From contig OY969802.1 of assembly GCA_963703235.1 (NCBI GenBank), positions 744,001 to 808,000 on the forward strand: a stretch of DNA of 64,000 nt, written 5' to 3'. The notes below the pieces were generated by a model, which worked only from the letters and a program-made list of their open reading frames with translations, did not search any database and was not told the origin of the DNA. Positions 1 to 8,499 of the stretch are shown piece after piece. The DNA comes from VRUE01 sp963703235 (GTDB lineage Bacteria; Actinomycetota; Thermoleophilia; Solirubrobacterales; 70-9). The position numbers and the translations under genes are program-made. Positions within the stretch are counted from its first letter, which is position 1; each line of letters opens with the position of its first letter.

Positions 1-306
1 TACGCGCTGGACGAGCTGTGGACGATCTCCGACTCCTCCGGCGACAGCGTCTCGCTGCTCGACACGATCTCCGACCCTCGCGCCGACGACCCGCAGGAAT
101 CGCTTGCCAGCAGCGAGGTCAAGGACCGCCTCACCGAGGGGATCTCCGGGCTGCCCGAGCGGGAGCAGCTGGTGATCGCGCTCTACTACTACGAGAACCT
201 CACCCTGCGCGAGATCGGCGAGGTCCTCGGCGTCACCGAGTCGCGCGTCTCGCAGCTGCACACCAAGGCAGTGATGCGGTTGAAATCCGCTTTACAGGAG
301 GTCTGA
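1..306 (+). CDS. FliA/WhiG-family RNA polymerase sigma factor, C-terminal part
   Basis: The reading frame enters from the left edge and stops at 304-306. The visible ~101 residues carry a sigma region 4 helix-turn-helix: the stretch LPEREQLVIALYYYENLTL is followed by REIGEVLGVTESRVSQLHTK, which is the -35 recognition helix in the sigma-28 (FliA) and WhiG families. An acidic linker with the motif DTISDPRADDPQESL precedes it, also typical of this group. It should direct core polymerase to a motility or differentiation regulon. Regions 1-3 lie outside the window, so the exact subgroup (FliA versus WhiG versus a general-stress sigma) cannot be settled here. Confidence 0.85.
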   Translation, partial: YALDELWTISDSSGDSVSLLDTISDPRADDPQESLASSEVKDRLTEGISGLPEREQLVIALYYYENLTLREIGEVLGVTESRVSQLHTKAVMRLKSALQEV

Positions 307-314
307 CGGCGGTC

Positions 315-320
315 TAATCT
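315..320 (+). promoter_or_regulatory. -10 hexamer TAATCT of the EF-G2 gene
   Basis: TAATCT ends 6 nt before the GTG at 327. There is no purine-rich ribosome site between them, so transcription probably starts at the start codon (leaderless). Confidence 0.55.
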
Positions 321-326
321 CGTTGC

Positions 327-2393
327 GTGCCTCACAAGGCCGCAGACCGGATTCGCAACGTCGCGCTGATCGGGCACCGCGGCTGCGGCAAGACGAGCCT
401 GCACGAGGCGATGCTGTTCGAGGCGGGGGCGAGGCGCCGGCTCGGCAGCGTCGGCGACGGGACGACCACCTCCGACCACGAGCCCGACGAGCACGAGCGG
501 GAGATGTCGATCGGCGCCTCGGTCGCCGCCTTCGAGCACGACGGGCGCGAGATCAACCTGATCGACACGCCGGGCGAGCCCAGCTTCGTCGCCGATGCCG
601 TCGCGGCGCTGCGGGTAGCCGACTCGGCGGTGCTCGTCGTCAACGGCGTCAACGGGGTCGAGGTGCAGACCGAGCGCCTCTGGCAGCGGGCCGACGCCGA
701 GGGGCTGGCCCGGCTCGTCTTCGTCAACATGCTCGACCGCGAGCGCGCCGACTTCTTCGCCGTGCTCGAGGCGCTGAAGGGCGCCTTCGGAGCGCACGTC
801 GTCGCCACCGAGATCCCGATCGGCGCCGCCCACGAGGTCCGCGGCGTCGTCGACCTAATCGACATGGAGGCCTTCGTCTACGAGGGGACGGGACCAGGGG
901 CGGCCGTGAAGGTCGAGATCCCGGCGGAGCTGCAGGCGCAGGCGGAGGAGTACCGGGAGAAGCTGATGGACGAGGTGGCGGAGAACTCCGACGAGCTGAT
1001 GGAGCGCTACCTCGATGGCGTGGAGATCGACCACGAGGAGATCGTGCGGGTGTTGAAGCAGGGGGTGACCGAAGGCCGGATCTTCCCCGTCACCTGCGGC
1101 GTGGCGACAGCCAACCTCGGCGCCGACCGCCTGCTCGAGGCGTTGGTCGAGGACCTGCCCTCGCCCGCGATGCGCGGGGCGGTGGAGGCGCGCGGCCCCG
1201 GCGGCGAGCCGGTCGAGATCGAGCCCGACGAGGACGGCCCGCTCGTCGCCTACGTCTTCAAGACGCTCGCCGATCCCTACGCCGGTCGGATCAACCTCCT
1301 GCGGGTCTATCGCGGCACCCTGCGCTCCGACTCGCAGGTCCTCAACGTGACCCGGGGCGAGAAGGAGCGGATCGGGCAGCTCGGCCAGCCGCTCGGCAAG
1401 GAGCTGGCCTCGACGGCGGAGCTCGGCGCCGGCGAGATCGGCGCGATCGCCAAGCTGAAGCAGACCCAGGCCGGCGACGTGCTCTGCGCCGGGCAGGAGG
1501 AGATCGCCTTCGCGGCGCTCGATCTGCCCTCGCCGGTGATGGCCTTCGCCTACGAGCCGAAGTCGAAGGGCGACGAGGAGAAGGCGGCGGCCGCGGTGCG
1601 GCGGCTGAGCGAGGAGGACCCGACCCTCGACGTCCACCGCGACGCCCAGACCGGCGAGCAGATCCTCGCCGGTCTGACCCAGGTTCACGTCGAGGTGATC
1701 GTCGAGCGGATGAAGCGCCGCTTCGGGGCCGAGATCGAGCTGCACCCGCCGCGGGTCCCCTATCAGGAGACGATCCGCAAGCCGGCCAGCGCCCACCACC
1801 GCTACAAGAAGCAGTCGGGCGGGCGCGGGCAGTTCGCCGATTGCCGGATCGAGATCGAGCCGGCCGAGCACGGCGCCGGGCTCGAGTTCGTCAACCGGAT
1901 CAAGGGGGCGGCGATCCCCGGCAGCTTCATCCCCGCCGTCGAGAAGGGGATCGCCGAGGCGATGCTGCACGGGACCGTCGCCGGCTACCCGGTCAAGGAC
2001 GTGCGGGTGAAGCTGGTCGACGGCAAGCACCACGACGTCGATTCCTCCGAGATGGCCTTCAAGATGGCCGGCTCGATGGCCTTCCGCGAGGCGATGGAGG
2101 AAGCCGACCCGGTGCTGTTGGAGCCGATCGTGCGTCTCACTGTCAGCTGCCCGGAGGAGGTCGTCGGCGACGTGATCGGCGACCTTAACTCGCGCCGCGG
2201 GCACCCGCTGGGGATGGAACCGAAGGGCGCGGCGACCGAGGTCAAGGCCGAGGTGCCGATGGCCGAGGTGCTCGAGTACGCGCCGGACCTGCGCTCGATC
2301 AGCGGCGGCCGCGCCGACTTCACGATGGAGTTCGAGCGCTACGACCCCGTCCCGGCACAGCTGGCGGACCGGCTGATTGCAGCGGCTGCGTGA
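327..2393 (+). CDS. Elongation factor G-like GTPase (EF-G2 type)
   Basis: A 688-residue translational GTPase with the full EF-G domain layout. The P-loop GHRGCGKT is at residues 16-23, the switch II DTPG at 80-83 and the guanine-specificity motif appears as NMLD rather than NKxD. Domain II, domain III, the S5-like domain IV (HHRYKKQSGGRGQFADC) and the C-terminal EF-G fold follow. The unusual P-loop and NMLD motif match the second EF-G paralogue common in Actinobacteria rather than the canonical fusA product that sits in the rpsL-rpsG-tuf operon, so ribosome translocation may not be its main job. The GTG start is supported by a -10 box 6 nt upstream. It is transcribed away from the sigma factor gene and appears monocistronic. 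Confidence 0.88.
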   Translation: MPHKAADRIRNVALIGHRGCGKTSLHEAMLFEAGARRRLGSVGDGTTTSDHEPDEHEREMSIGASVAAFEHDGREINLIDTPGEPSFVADAVAALRVADSAVLVVNGVNGVEVQTERLWQRADAEGLARLVFVNMLDRERADFFAVLEALKGAFGAHVVATEIPIGAAHEVRGVVDLIDMEAFVYEGTGPGAAVKVEIPAELQAQAEEYREKLMDEVAENSDELMERYLDGVEIDHEEIVRVLKQGVTEGRIFPVTCGVATANLGADRLLEALVEDLPSPAMRGAVEARGPGGEPVEIEPDEDGPLVAYVFKTLADPYAGRINLLRVYRGTLRSDSQVLNVTRGEKERIGQLGQPLGKELASTAELGAGEIGAIAKLKQTQAGDVLCAGQEEIAFAALDLPSPVMAFAYEPKSKGDEEKAAAAVRRLSEEDPTLDVHRDAQTGEQILAGLTQVHVEVIVERMKRRFGAEIELHPPRVPYQETIRKPASAHHRYKKQSGGRGQFADCRIEIEPAEHGAGLEFVNRIKGAAIPGSFIPAVEKGIAEAMLHGTVAGYPVKDVRVKLVDGKHHDVDSSEMAFKMAGSMAFREAMEEADPVLLEPIVRLTVSCPEEVVGDVIGDLNSRRGHPLGMEPKGAATEVKAEVPMAEVLEYAPDLRSISGGRADFTMEFERYDPVPAQLADRLIAAAA

Positions 2394-2497
2394 CGCACGT
2401 GGCCGGCGCATCTCGGCGTCCTCGGTCGCTCGCGTGCAGAGCACGCCACGCTCCCTGCGTCCTTGACCTGCTTGGCCACGCACGCCACGCAATGGTC

Positions 2498-2503
2498 TAA
2501 GTT
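2498..2503 (+). promoter_or_regulatory. -10 hexamer TAAGTT of the zinc-ribbon gene
   Basis: TAAGTT ends 6 nt before the GTG at 2510, a leaderless arrangement. Confidence 0.5.
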
Positions 2504-2509
2504 GGCGAT

Positions 2510-3058
2510 GTGAGCCCAGACGAGACCTGTGCGGTCTGCTCTCGCACGATTCTGGCCGGGGAGCGCACCCGCTCCTACATGAGCCCGAAGGACGGACCGC
2601 GGCTCGTCTGCGAACTCTGCCGCGTCCGCGCCGAGCGGCTCGGCTGGGTCGATCCGGCCGCTCCGGGCGCCAACGTCGGCCGCCGCCCCGAGCCGCAGCG
2701 GGCGGAGTCGCCGCGCGGTCGGCTGGAGCGGGCGGTGGCGCGCTTCAACGCCAGTGAGGCGGCGCGGACGGTGAGCGGCCTAATGCGGACGCTGGGGGCG
2801 CCCTTCGTCTCGATCGGGGCCGCCGCCGGATCGCCGAGCGAGGTGCGCGTCACCGTCGCCTGGGAGCTCTGCTGGTACCAGTGGGGGGTGGACCTGGGGG
2901 ACGAGTTGCGGGCGGTCTTCCAGCTCGACCGCGGCGACGAGCTCGAGCAGCTCGACGGCTCGGCGCGACAGTGGAACGCGAGCGCGGGGGAGGGTGGCCG
3001 GCTGGCGCTGGGCGCCAAGCGGGCCGAGCGGGCGGCCGACGGCGAGCCGGTTGCCTGA
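2510..3058 (+). CDS. Hypothetical protein with N-terminal CxxC zinc ribbon
   Basis: A 182-residue protein not assigned to a named family. Two Cys-x2-Cys pairs in the first 40 residues (CAVC near 7-10 and CELC near 34-37) look like a small zinc ribbon. The middle is basic and Arg-rich, and the C-terminal half (about residues 85-160) resembles a compact alpha/beta unit with the segment ELCWYQWGVDLGD. It ends 4 nt before the likely start of the RNase H gene, so the two are probably co-transcribed. The GTG start is fixed by the TAAGTT box. A nucleic-acid-binding role would fit the ribbon and the neighbour but is only inference. Confidence 0.7.
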   Translation: MSPDETCAVCSRTILAGERTRSYMSPKDGPRLVCELCRVRAERLGWVDPAAPGANVGRRPEPQRAESPRGRLERAVARFNASEAARTVSGLMRTLGAPFVSIGAAAGSPSEVRVTVAWELCWYQWGVDLGDELRAVFQLDRGDELEQLDGSARQWNASAGEGGRLALGAKRAERAADGEPVA

Positions 3059-3062
3059 TCGC

Positions 3063-3461
3063 GTGGAGAAGCTGATCGTCAACGTCGACGGCGGCGCCCG
3101 CGGCAATCCCGGGCCGGCGGCGATCGGGGCAGTCGTGCGGAATGCCAACGGCGAGGTGTTGGAGGAGCGCGGCGAGCGGATCGGCAAGGCGACCAACAAC
3201 GTCGCCGAGTATCGGGCGCTGCTGCTCGGGATCGAGCGGGCGGCCGCGCTGGGGGCGAGCGAGCTGGAGCTGGTCGGCGACTCGGAGCTGGTCGTGCGTC
3301 AGGTGAAGGGCGAGTACAAGGTCAAGGACGCCAACCTGCGCGAGCTGCACGCCGAGGTGAAGCGGGCCCTGGGCGACTTCGAGAGCTGGTCGATCCGGCA
3401 CGTGCGCCGGGCCGAGAACGCCGAGGCGGACCGGCTCGTCAACGAGGTGCTCGATGGCTGA
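3063..3461 (+). CDS. Ribonuclease H-like protein (RNase HI fold)
   Basis: A 132-residue single-domain RNase H. The four acidic catalytic positions are visible: D in VNVDGGARGNPGP, E in AEYRALLLGIE, D in VGDSELVVRQVKG, and D in ENAEADRLVNE. This is the RNase HI type that cleaves RNA in RNA/DNA hybrids; it lacks the extra domains found in the RNase H/phosphatase CobC fusions of other actinobacteria. I chose the GTG at 3063 because the catalytic strand starts only five residues later; the frame stays open upstream, and a TTG at 3051 is an alternative. The 3' end overlaps the glyoxalase-fold gene by 8 nt, suggesting one transcript. Confidence 0.85.
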   Translation: MEKLIVNVDGGARGNPGPAAIGAVVRNANGEVLEERGERIGKATNNVAEYRALLLGIERAAALGASELELVGDSELVVRQVKGEYKVKDANLRELHAEVKRALGDFESWSIRHVRRAENAEADRLVNEVLDG

Positions 3462-3945
3462 CCCGATCGATCCCGGCGTCGAGATCGGCCACGTCCACCT
3501 CAAAGTCGCCGACCTCGACCGCTCGCTCGGCTTCTACTGCGGCGTCCTCGGCTTCGAGCTGCAGCAGCGGATCGGCGACGACGCCGCCTTCGTCTCCGCC
3601 GGCGGCTACCACCACCACATCGGCCTCAACACCTGGCACTCGCGCGGCGGCTCGCCACCGCCCGCGGACAGCACCGGCCTCTTCCACGTCGCGATCCGCT
3701 ACCCGACCCGGCGCGCGCTCGCCGGTGCCCTGCGGCGCCTCTCCGACGCCGGCGTCGGGCTCAGCGGCGCCTCCGACCACGGCGTCAGCGAGGCGCTCTA
3801 CCTCAGCGACCCCGACGGCAACGGCATCGAGCTCTACTGGGACCGCCCGCGCGAGCGCTGGCCCCGCCCCGCGGAGGGCGAGGGGGTGACGATGGTCACC
3901 GAACCGCTCGACCTCCGCGACCTGCTCGCGGAGCTCCCTTCCTAG
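3454..3945 (+). CDS. VOC-family (glyoxalase / extradiol dioxygenase-fold) protein
   Basis: A 163-residue vicinal-oxygen-chelate protein. Two beta-alpha-beta-beta-beta modules are seen, beginning at GHVHLKVADLDRSLGFYCGV and at GLFHVAIRYPT. Possible metal ligands are H in GHVHLKV, H in LFHVAI and E in LSDPDGNGIELYWDRP, matching the CatE-like group that includes catechol 2,3-dioxygenase relatives. The substrate cannot be read from the sequence. The ATG start overlaps the RNase H stop by 8 nt. The 3' end overlaps the end of the convergent protease gene by 3 nt, leaving no room for a separate terminator. Confidence 0.85.
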   Translation: MADPIDPGVEIGHVHLKVADLDRSLGFYCGVLGFELQQRIGDDAAFVSAGGYHHHIGLNTWHSRGGSPPPADSTGLFHVAIRYPTRRALAGALRRLSDAGVGLSGASDHGVSEALYLSDPDGNGIELYWDRPRERWPRPAEGEGVTMVTEPLDLRDLLAELPS

Positions 3946-4769
3946 CCACCGAGGATGGCGCCGATCGGGTTCGGTTTGAAAGCCTCGGTCCCCAGCACCA
4001 GCTGCATTCCGGTGTGTTCCGTGTTGGCGCGCAGGTAGGCGAGCTCCTTGTCGAGGTCGCCGACGCCGTTGGTCGCCGGCAGCGGCGCCAGCTGCAGCGT
4101 GCTGAGCACGCCGATCGCTTTGCCCGAGCCGTTGAGGAAGCCGCTGCCGGAGTCGCCCGGCACGCCTGGCGTCAGGGTGGCGACGACGTGGCTCCAGCCG
4201 TTGCCTTCGTTCTGGATCACGACGCCCTGCTTCGGACTCAGCTGGGTAATCCCGGCGCGCAGCGAGGAGTTGCCGTAGGAGTAGACGGTCGAGCCGAGCC
4301 CGCCCGCCGCACCGACACCGGTCGGGCCGCCGAAGCTCGGGATCGAGGGGTTCACCTTGGGCACGTCGGCCGGGTCGATCCGGATCAAGGCGAAGTCGTT
4401 GTAGGCGCAGACGTCCGGGTTGGTCTCGCCTCTGGCCTGCATCGTCAGCCAGGAGTTGTAGGCGAGGGTGCCGGGTCTGCTGGCGCCGGCGATCTCGACC
4501 GGCGTCCCGAGCGGCAGCGAGCCACTCGTGCAGCCGTCCGTTTCGGTCGCCCCACCGGTCCCCGAGCAGTGGGCCGCCTGGCCGAGGTAGACGCTGGTCC
4601 CTTCCTGGAAGACGAAGTTGGCGGTGCACTGGGCACCTTCGGTGAAGACCTGGACACCGGGATGGACCGTGGCTTGTCCAGCCGGCGCCCAAGCGGATGC
4701 CGGCCCAGCCGAGAGCAGGGCGGTTAGCAATGCGGCGAGGGCGAGCGGGAGGAGGCGACTGCGGTTCAT
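3942..4769 (-). CDS. Secreted trypsin-like (S1 family) serine protease
   Basis: About 275 residues. A signal peptide is seen at the N-terminus (basic MNRSR, hydrophobic Leu/Ala core, ASA-W cleavage region). The S1 catalytic triad can be picked out: His in GQAAHC, Asp in YNDFALIRI and Ser in PGDSGSGFL. Cysteines flank the active-site region, consistent with disulfides outside the cell. I moved the start from an upstream in-frame codon to the ATG at 4769 because it has AGGAAGG about 6 nt upstream and begins directly with the signal peptide. It lies downstream of the delta-60 repeat gene on the same strand, with a hairpin between them. Confidence 0.87.
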   Translation of the reverse strand: MNRSRLLPLALAALLTALLSAGPASAWAPAGQATVHPGVQVFTEGAQCTANFVFQEGTSVYLGQAAHCSGTGGATETDGCTSGSLPLGTPVEIAGASRPGTLAYNSWLTMQARGETNPDVCAYNDFALIRIDPADVPKVNPSIPSFGGPTGVGAAGGLGSTVYSYGNSSLRAGITQLSPKQGVVIQNEGNGWSHVVATLTPGVPGDSGSGFLNGSGKAIGVLSTLQLAPLPATNGVGDLDKELAYLRANTEHTGMQLVLGTEAFKPNPIGAILGG

Positions 4770-4825
4770 GGGACATCCTTCCTGCACTGGGTTATCCCGA
4801 CGGGGGGGCGCCGGACGCGCTCCGT

Positions 4826-4867
4826 TGCTACCCATTATTTGGTAGCAGCTAACCGGCTAGCGGGTTA
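4826..4867 (-). terminator. Tandem hairpins between two minus-strand secreted-protein genes
   Basis: A 7-bp stem TGCTACC/GGTAGCA with an 8-nt loop (4826-4847) is followed by a 6-bp stem CTAACC/GGTTAG (4849-4867) that includes the stop codon of the delta-60 gene. No long U tract follows, so it may be a weak terminator or mRNA-stabilising structure. Confidence 0.4.
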
Positions 4868-6206
4868 GGTCATATCGGAAGAGGGCAAGGCCCTGGCCCG
4901 TCGAGAGCCGGAAGCTCCGCACCATGCCGGCGACGATCACGTGATCTTCGTCGTCGAGCAGAACCTGGCGCCCGACGGCGTCCGAACGCCGGCCAAGGCG
5001 CGTCTTGACAACGCCGAGGCGCTCGTCGACAGCGCCCCGCGGTCCGAGGCGGGCGATGATCACTCGCCGCCGAGTGGCCGACTCACTCGAGCCTGGCCGG
5101 CGGTGCACCTGCGTGCCGGTGACGACCATTCCGTCACTTGGCGTTATCGCGAGAGCTTGCGCTCGACTGCGTTCGGCTAGGGGGATGGTGGCCACCCCCT
5201 TGCGCCCGAAGCTCCGGTCGAGTTGGCCGGAAGCCGTCAGGCGGAGCAGCCTCTGGCCGAGCAGCACGACGATTCGACCGGCGCCGTCGGGCGCGATCGC
5301 CAAGGCAGCGGGATTGATCTCAGCTCGTCCCGAGCGCCCAAAGCGCGGATTGGGGCCGCCGCTGGTGTCCAGCCGAGTGACCCGGGTAGGGTCGTATTCG
5401 ATGTTCCCGCGACAGGCAGTGGCCTGGCCGAAGAAAAGCGGCGCCCCGCCGGTGTCGAGCACGAGGCCCTCGGCCGAGTGGATGCTGGACTGATCGTAGA
5501 CGACCGCACCGCTTGCGCCAAACGTGAGGTCGACCTCACCCTCGATGGTTAAGCGACCGACGAAGCCACTTTCGAACACGCATGCCCCCGTGGTTTCACG
5601 TACGGCCGATCCCGAAACGACGATCCGCCCCAACTCGTCCACAACCATGCCGGTAACCCTCAAGGTAACCGCCGGCGTCGCTCCCGATGGCCGTACCCCG
5701 AAGTCGGTCATGGCGACGCCGTCGCCGTCTCCGAAGCTCGGATCCGGCGTGCCGTCGGGCAGGAATCGCAGGATTGCCGCCTTGCGTGGCGACTCTGCAG
5801 AGCCGGCTACGACGATGCGTCCCTGCGGATCCACCGCCAGACCGGCAAGCGAGAAGAATGGCGCACCCTCGACTTTTTTCAGGCGAAGAAAGCCTTCGGT
5901 GGCGAAGCTTCTGTCGATTCGACCATTCGGCCGGTAGGCCAACAGCGTTTGACCGCCCGACATGCCGTCGCCACCCGACACGACGGTGCGACCATCGGGT
6001 CCCAGCGCCGCGTGGACGTCGACGGCGTAGAAGAATTTGGGCAACCCGAAGTCCAGGGCGGCCACAGCGACTCCATTGGTTCCGAAGCTGCGGTCGAGCG
6101 GGGCGGGCTTGGCGATGGCATGCCCCGGCAGACTGGCGAGGATGGCCACAACGCAGAGCAAAAGCGCTGGTCCAAGTCCTCTCCATGTGTCATCTCGTCC
6201 GATCAC
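4857..6206 (-). CDS. Secreted delta-60 repeat protein
   Basis: A 449-residue protein with an N-terminal signal sequence (hydrophobic core ALLLCVVAILASLPG, then AIAKP). The rest is built from roughly 55-60-residue repeats, each with an LDxSFG-type motif (LDRSFGTNGV, IDRSFATEGF, PDPSFGDGDG, VDLTFGASGA, LDRSFGRKGV) and a following GRIVVAG/GRIVVSG beta strand. This is the delta-60 (beta-propeller-like) repeat of bacterial surface proteins; no catalytic residues are recognisable. Likely start is the GTG at 6206. It is upstream of the S1 protease on the same strand, so the two may form a secreted pair, although that is only positional evidence. Confidence 0.85.
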   Translation of the reverse strand: MIGRDDTWRGLGPALLLCVVAILASLPGHAIAKPAPLDRSFGTNGVAVAALDFGLPKFFYAVDVHAALGPDGRTVVSGGDGMSGGQTLLAYRPNGRIDRSFATEGFLRLKKVEGAPFFSLAGLAVDPQGRIVVAGSAESPRKAAILRFLPDGTPDPSFGDGDGVAMTDFGVRPSGATPAVTLRVTGMVVDELGRIVVSGSAVRETTGACVFESGFVGRLTIEGEVDLTFGASGAVVYDQSSIHSAEGLVLDTGGAPLFFGQATACRGNIEYDPTRVTRLDTSGGPNPRFGRSGRAEINPAALAIAPDGAGRIVVLLGQRLLRLTASGQLDRSFGRKGVATIPLAERSRAQALAITPSDGMVVTGTQVHRRPGSSESATRRRVIIARLGPRGAVDERLGVVKTRLGRRSDAVGRQVLLDDEDHVIVAGMVRSFRLSTGQGLALFRYDLTR

Positions 6207-6312
6207 GCCGCCAGAACCCCCTGTCTGTTGTCTGAGAACACGCCGGTACGCTTTGCCCCGACTCAGACACCGAAGCCGGTCAAAAGTCGCGGTGGGTAGA
6301 ATCCCGCCTCGT

Positions 6313-6386
6313 GCGGATGTAGCTCAGCTGGCTAGAGCGTCTGCTTGCCATGCAGAAGGTCGAGGGTTCGAATCCCTTCATCCGCT
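6313..6386 (+). tRNA. tRNA-Gly (GCC)
   Basis: A 74-nt cloverleaf: acceptor GCGGATG/CATCCGC, D arm with AGCTGGCTA loop, anticodon stem TCTGC/GCAGA with loop TTGCCAT, T arm GAGGG-TTCGAAT-CCCTT. The GCC anticodon and the U73 discriminator are both right for glycine. CCA is not encoded. Confidence 0.95.
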
Positions 6387-6433
6387 TTCGCTCGTATCGC
6401 TGCTCAGGTACCCCGACGGGGAAAGACATCTCC

Positions 6434-6958
6434 ATGGCACCGGTCATCGACAGGCGCATGACGGCGGAGATCGAGGGCGATTTCGTCGTCTTCCTGATCG
6501 GCATGCGGATCAATCGCTTCCGGAGGGTCTCGAAGTGGCTGCCCGTCTTCTTCGCGATGCCGCGGATGCTGCGCGAGCTCAAACGGACTCCTGAAGCGGG
6601 ATTGCTCGGGGCCAACCTCTACATCGGTAGTCCGCGGCGACCGATGGTCGTCCAGTACTGGCGCTCCTTTGAGCACCTGGAGGCCTACGCCCGCAGTCGC
6701 GATGCCGCCCACTGGCCAGCTTGGGTCGCCTTCAACAAACGGATCGGGTCGAGCGGTGAGGTCGGTATCTGGCACGAGACCTACCTAGTCTCCGCGGGCG
6801 GCTACGAGTGCGTCTACAACAACACGCCCCCGATCGGCCTCGGCGCGGCGACGCGTCTGGTCCCTGCTGCCGGTCGCAGGGCCACCGCCGCAAGTCGGGC
6901 CGGCATTCGCGAGGAGGCATATCCCGACGGTGCCCCTACCGAGGGCATTGAGGTCTGA
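6434..6958 (+). CDS. DUF4188-type protein (putative monooxygenase-fold)
   Basis: About 174 residues. The features MRINRFRRVSKWLPVFFAMP, an LGANLYIG segment, VVQYWRSFEHLEAYAR and the C-terminal YNNTPPIGLG match the DUF4188 / antibiotic-biosynthesis-monooxygenase-like family, dimeric ferredoxin-like folds of uncertain function. The open frame runs back into the tRNA gene, so the internal ATG at 6434 was chosen; GGGGAAAG lies about 8-12 nt upstream. No operon partner is evident: the next gene is about 210 nt away and has its own promoter-like hexamer. Confidence 0.75.
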   Translation: MAPVIDRRMTAEIEGDFVVFLIGMRINRFRRVSKWLPVFFAMPRMLRELKRTPEAGLLGANLYIGSPRRPMVVQYWRSFEHLEAYARSRDAAHWPAWVAFNKRIGSSGEVGIWHETYLVSAGGYECVYNNTPPIGLGAATRLVPAAGRRATAASRAGIREEAYPDGAPTEGIEV

Positions 6959-7155
6959 GGGAAGGGGGGTTCTGCGGGTAGCAGAGGTGCTTGCGAAGCC
7001 CCACAGCTCGTCAATGGGGCCGGATGTCCCGCCGGGCCTGCCTGACGGCTCTTCCCGGCTCGTCGCGATCGGCGACGCCAGCAGCGCAACGGCGTCGCTG
7101 CGCATTCGGTAGCGGGCCGCAGTCGCTTGCCGACGGGGCTTCCTGAGGGGCTCGC

Positions 7156-7161
7156 TAGGGT
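7156..7161 (+). promoter_or_regulatory. -10 hexamer TAGGGT of the methyltransferase gene
   Basis: TAGGGT ends 6 nt before the GTG at 7168; no ribosome-binding site is present. The preceding 6959-7155 stretch shows no gene. Confidence 0.5.
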
Positions 7162-7167
7162 CAACGT

Positions 7168-7923
7168 GTGGGAGGCCCACGCGTCGACTACGAGCAGCAC
7201 GGGCGGACCTACGCGCATCGCCGCCGGGCCGATCCGCGGATAGCAGCCCGAGTCCACGCCGCCCTGGGCGATGCCAGGACCGTTCTCAACGTCGGGGCCG
7301 GGTCGGGCTCCTACGAGCCAACCGATCGCTGGGTCCTGGCCGTAGAGCCGAGCGCGACCATGCGTGCGCAGCGGCCTCCCGGCGCCGCGCCGGCGATCGA
7401 CGCCCGCGCCGAGGCTCTTCCGTTCGACGACGACGCCGTCGACGCGGCGATGGCCTGCGTGACGATCCACCACTGGGAGCCGCCGGAGGCGGGGCTCGCC
7501 GAGCTGCGCCGGGTCGCCCGCGGGCCGGTCGTCGTCTTCACCTTCGAGCTGGACGCCTTGCCCGGCTGGCAGCAGGAGCACCTGGCCGAGGGCCTGGCGA
7601 TCGAGCGGCCGCGGTTCCCGTCGCTCGACACGGTGGCGGCGGCGCTTGGGGGCCGGACGCGGATCGAGCGCATCCCCACCCCCGGCGACTGCACCGACGG
7701 GTTCTTCGAGGCTTTCTGGCGGCGCCCGGAGTATCTGCTCAACCCGGCGGTCCGCGCCGCTCAGTCGATGTGGGCGTTGCTGCCGGCGGGCGTCGAGGAC
7801 CGGATCGTCGAGCGCCTCGCTGCCTCGCTGTCGTCCGGCGAGTGGGATGCCGAGCACGGCGATCTGCGCAAGCTGACCGAGTACGAGGGAGCGTTGCGCC
7901 TCGTCGTCTCGGCGCCGGCCTGA
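7168..7923 (+). CDS. Class I SAM-dependent methyltransferase
   Basis: A 251-residue protein with the class I fold: motif I VLNVGAGSGSYEP, the acidic strand end VLAVEPSATM, and motif IV region DDDAVDAAMACVTIHHW. It belongs to the methyltransferase type 11 group that acts on small molecules; the substrate is not recognisable. The N-terminal segment YEQHGRTYAHRRRADPRI resembles the entry helix of UbiE/trans-aconitate methyltransferase relatives. It is followed, after 47 nt, by the cupin gene, which has its own -10 box. Confidence 0.85.
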   Translation: MGGPRVDYEQHGRTYAHRRRADPRIAARVHAALGDARTVLNVGAGSGSYEPTDRWVLAVEPSATMRAQRPPGAAPAIDARAEALPFDDDAVDAAMACVTIHHWEPPEAGLAELRRVARGPVVVFTFELDALPGWQQEHLAEGLAIERPRFPSLDTVAAALGGRTRIERIPTPGDCTDGFFEAFWRRPEYLLNPAVRAAQSMWALLPAGVEDRIVERLAASLSSGEWDAEHGDLRKLTEYEGALRLVVSAPA

Positions 7924-7956
7924 GTGGCGTCGATTCACGCCGTCCGGCGTGGATCC

Positions 7957-7962
7957 TAGCCT
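7957..7962 (+). promoter_or_regulatory. -10 hexamer TAGCCT of the cupin gene
   Basis: TAGCCT ends 8 nt before the GTG at 7971 and decides that start over several upstream in-frame codons. Confidence 0.5.
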
Positions 7963-7970
7963 CGCCCAGC

Positions 7971-8483
7971 GTGACCGCCGCCCTTCGACGCCGCTCCCCG
8001 ATCGCCGCTGCGCTGGTCGTCGGCTTCGTGCTCGGCGCGCTGCTCCCCGTCGCCTTTGGCAAGACCGCGGCGGCGCCGACGGCGATCCGCAACGCCCTCG
8101 CGCAGACGGACCGGGTGCAGGGCGCTCCCGGCCGGACCCTGGTCCTGAGCAGGGTCGTCGTCGAGCCCGGCGCCAAGCTCGCCCTCCACCATCACCTGGG
8201 AACGCAGGTCGCCCGCGTCCAGTCGGGCGTGCTGCGCTATACGGTCCGGCGTGGGTCGGTCGTCATCCGGCGGGGAGAGTCCGACCAGCAGCCACAGATA
8301 GTCCGCAGAATCAAGGCGGGTCAGACGGGAAGCATCCGCGCCGGAGAGTGGATCGTCGAGCAGCCCTCGGTCATCCACCAAGCGGCCAACGAGGGCCCGA
8401 CGCCGATCGTCATCTACCTGGCGACGCTGTTGCAGAAGGGCGCGCCACCGTCGACGCCGGTCACGCTGCCCTCGACCGGCTGA
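7971..8483 (+). CDS. Membrane-anchored or secreted cupin-domain protein
   Basis: About 170 residues. An N-terminal hydrophobic segment (IAAALVVGFVLGALLPVAFG) is either a signal peptide or a membrane anchor. The rest is a single cupin barrel with motif 1 PGAKLALHHHLGTQVARVQSG, containing the His cluster that normally binds a metal, and motif 2 GEWIVEQPSVIHQAANEGPTP. The enzymatic activity is unknown. The frame is open far upstream into the methyltransferase gene, but the hydrophobic segment and the -10 box place the start at 7971. Confidence 0.75.
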   Translation: MTAALRRRSPIAAALVVGFVLGALLPVAFGKTAAAPTAIRNALAQTDRVQGAPGRTLVLSRVVVEPGAKLALHHHLGTQVARVQSGVLRYTVRRGSVVIRRGESDQQPQIVRRIKAGQTGSIRAGEWIVEQPSVIHQAANEGPTPIVIYLATLLQKGAPPSTPVTLPSTG

Positions 8484-8499
8484 GGACGGACGAGGTTCG

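Noticed and set aside
855..2492. Long minus-strand open frame (545 codons) opposite EF-G2
   Set aside because: It is the usual GC-rich shadow of a conserved gene; its translation is low-complexity with no family motifs.
6350..6433. N-terminal extension of the DUF4188 gene into tRNA-Gly
   Set aside because: The extension translates tRNA sequence; family similarity begins at ATG 6434.
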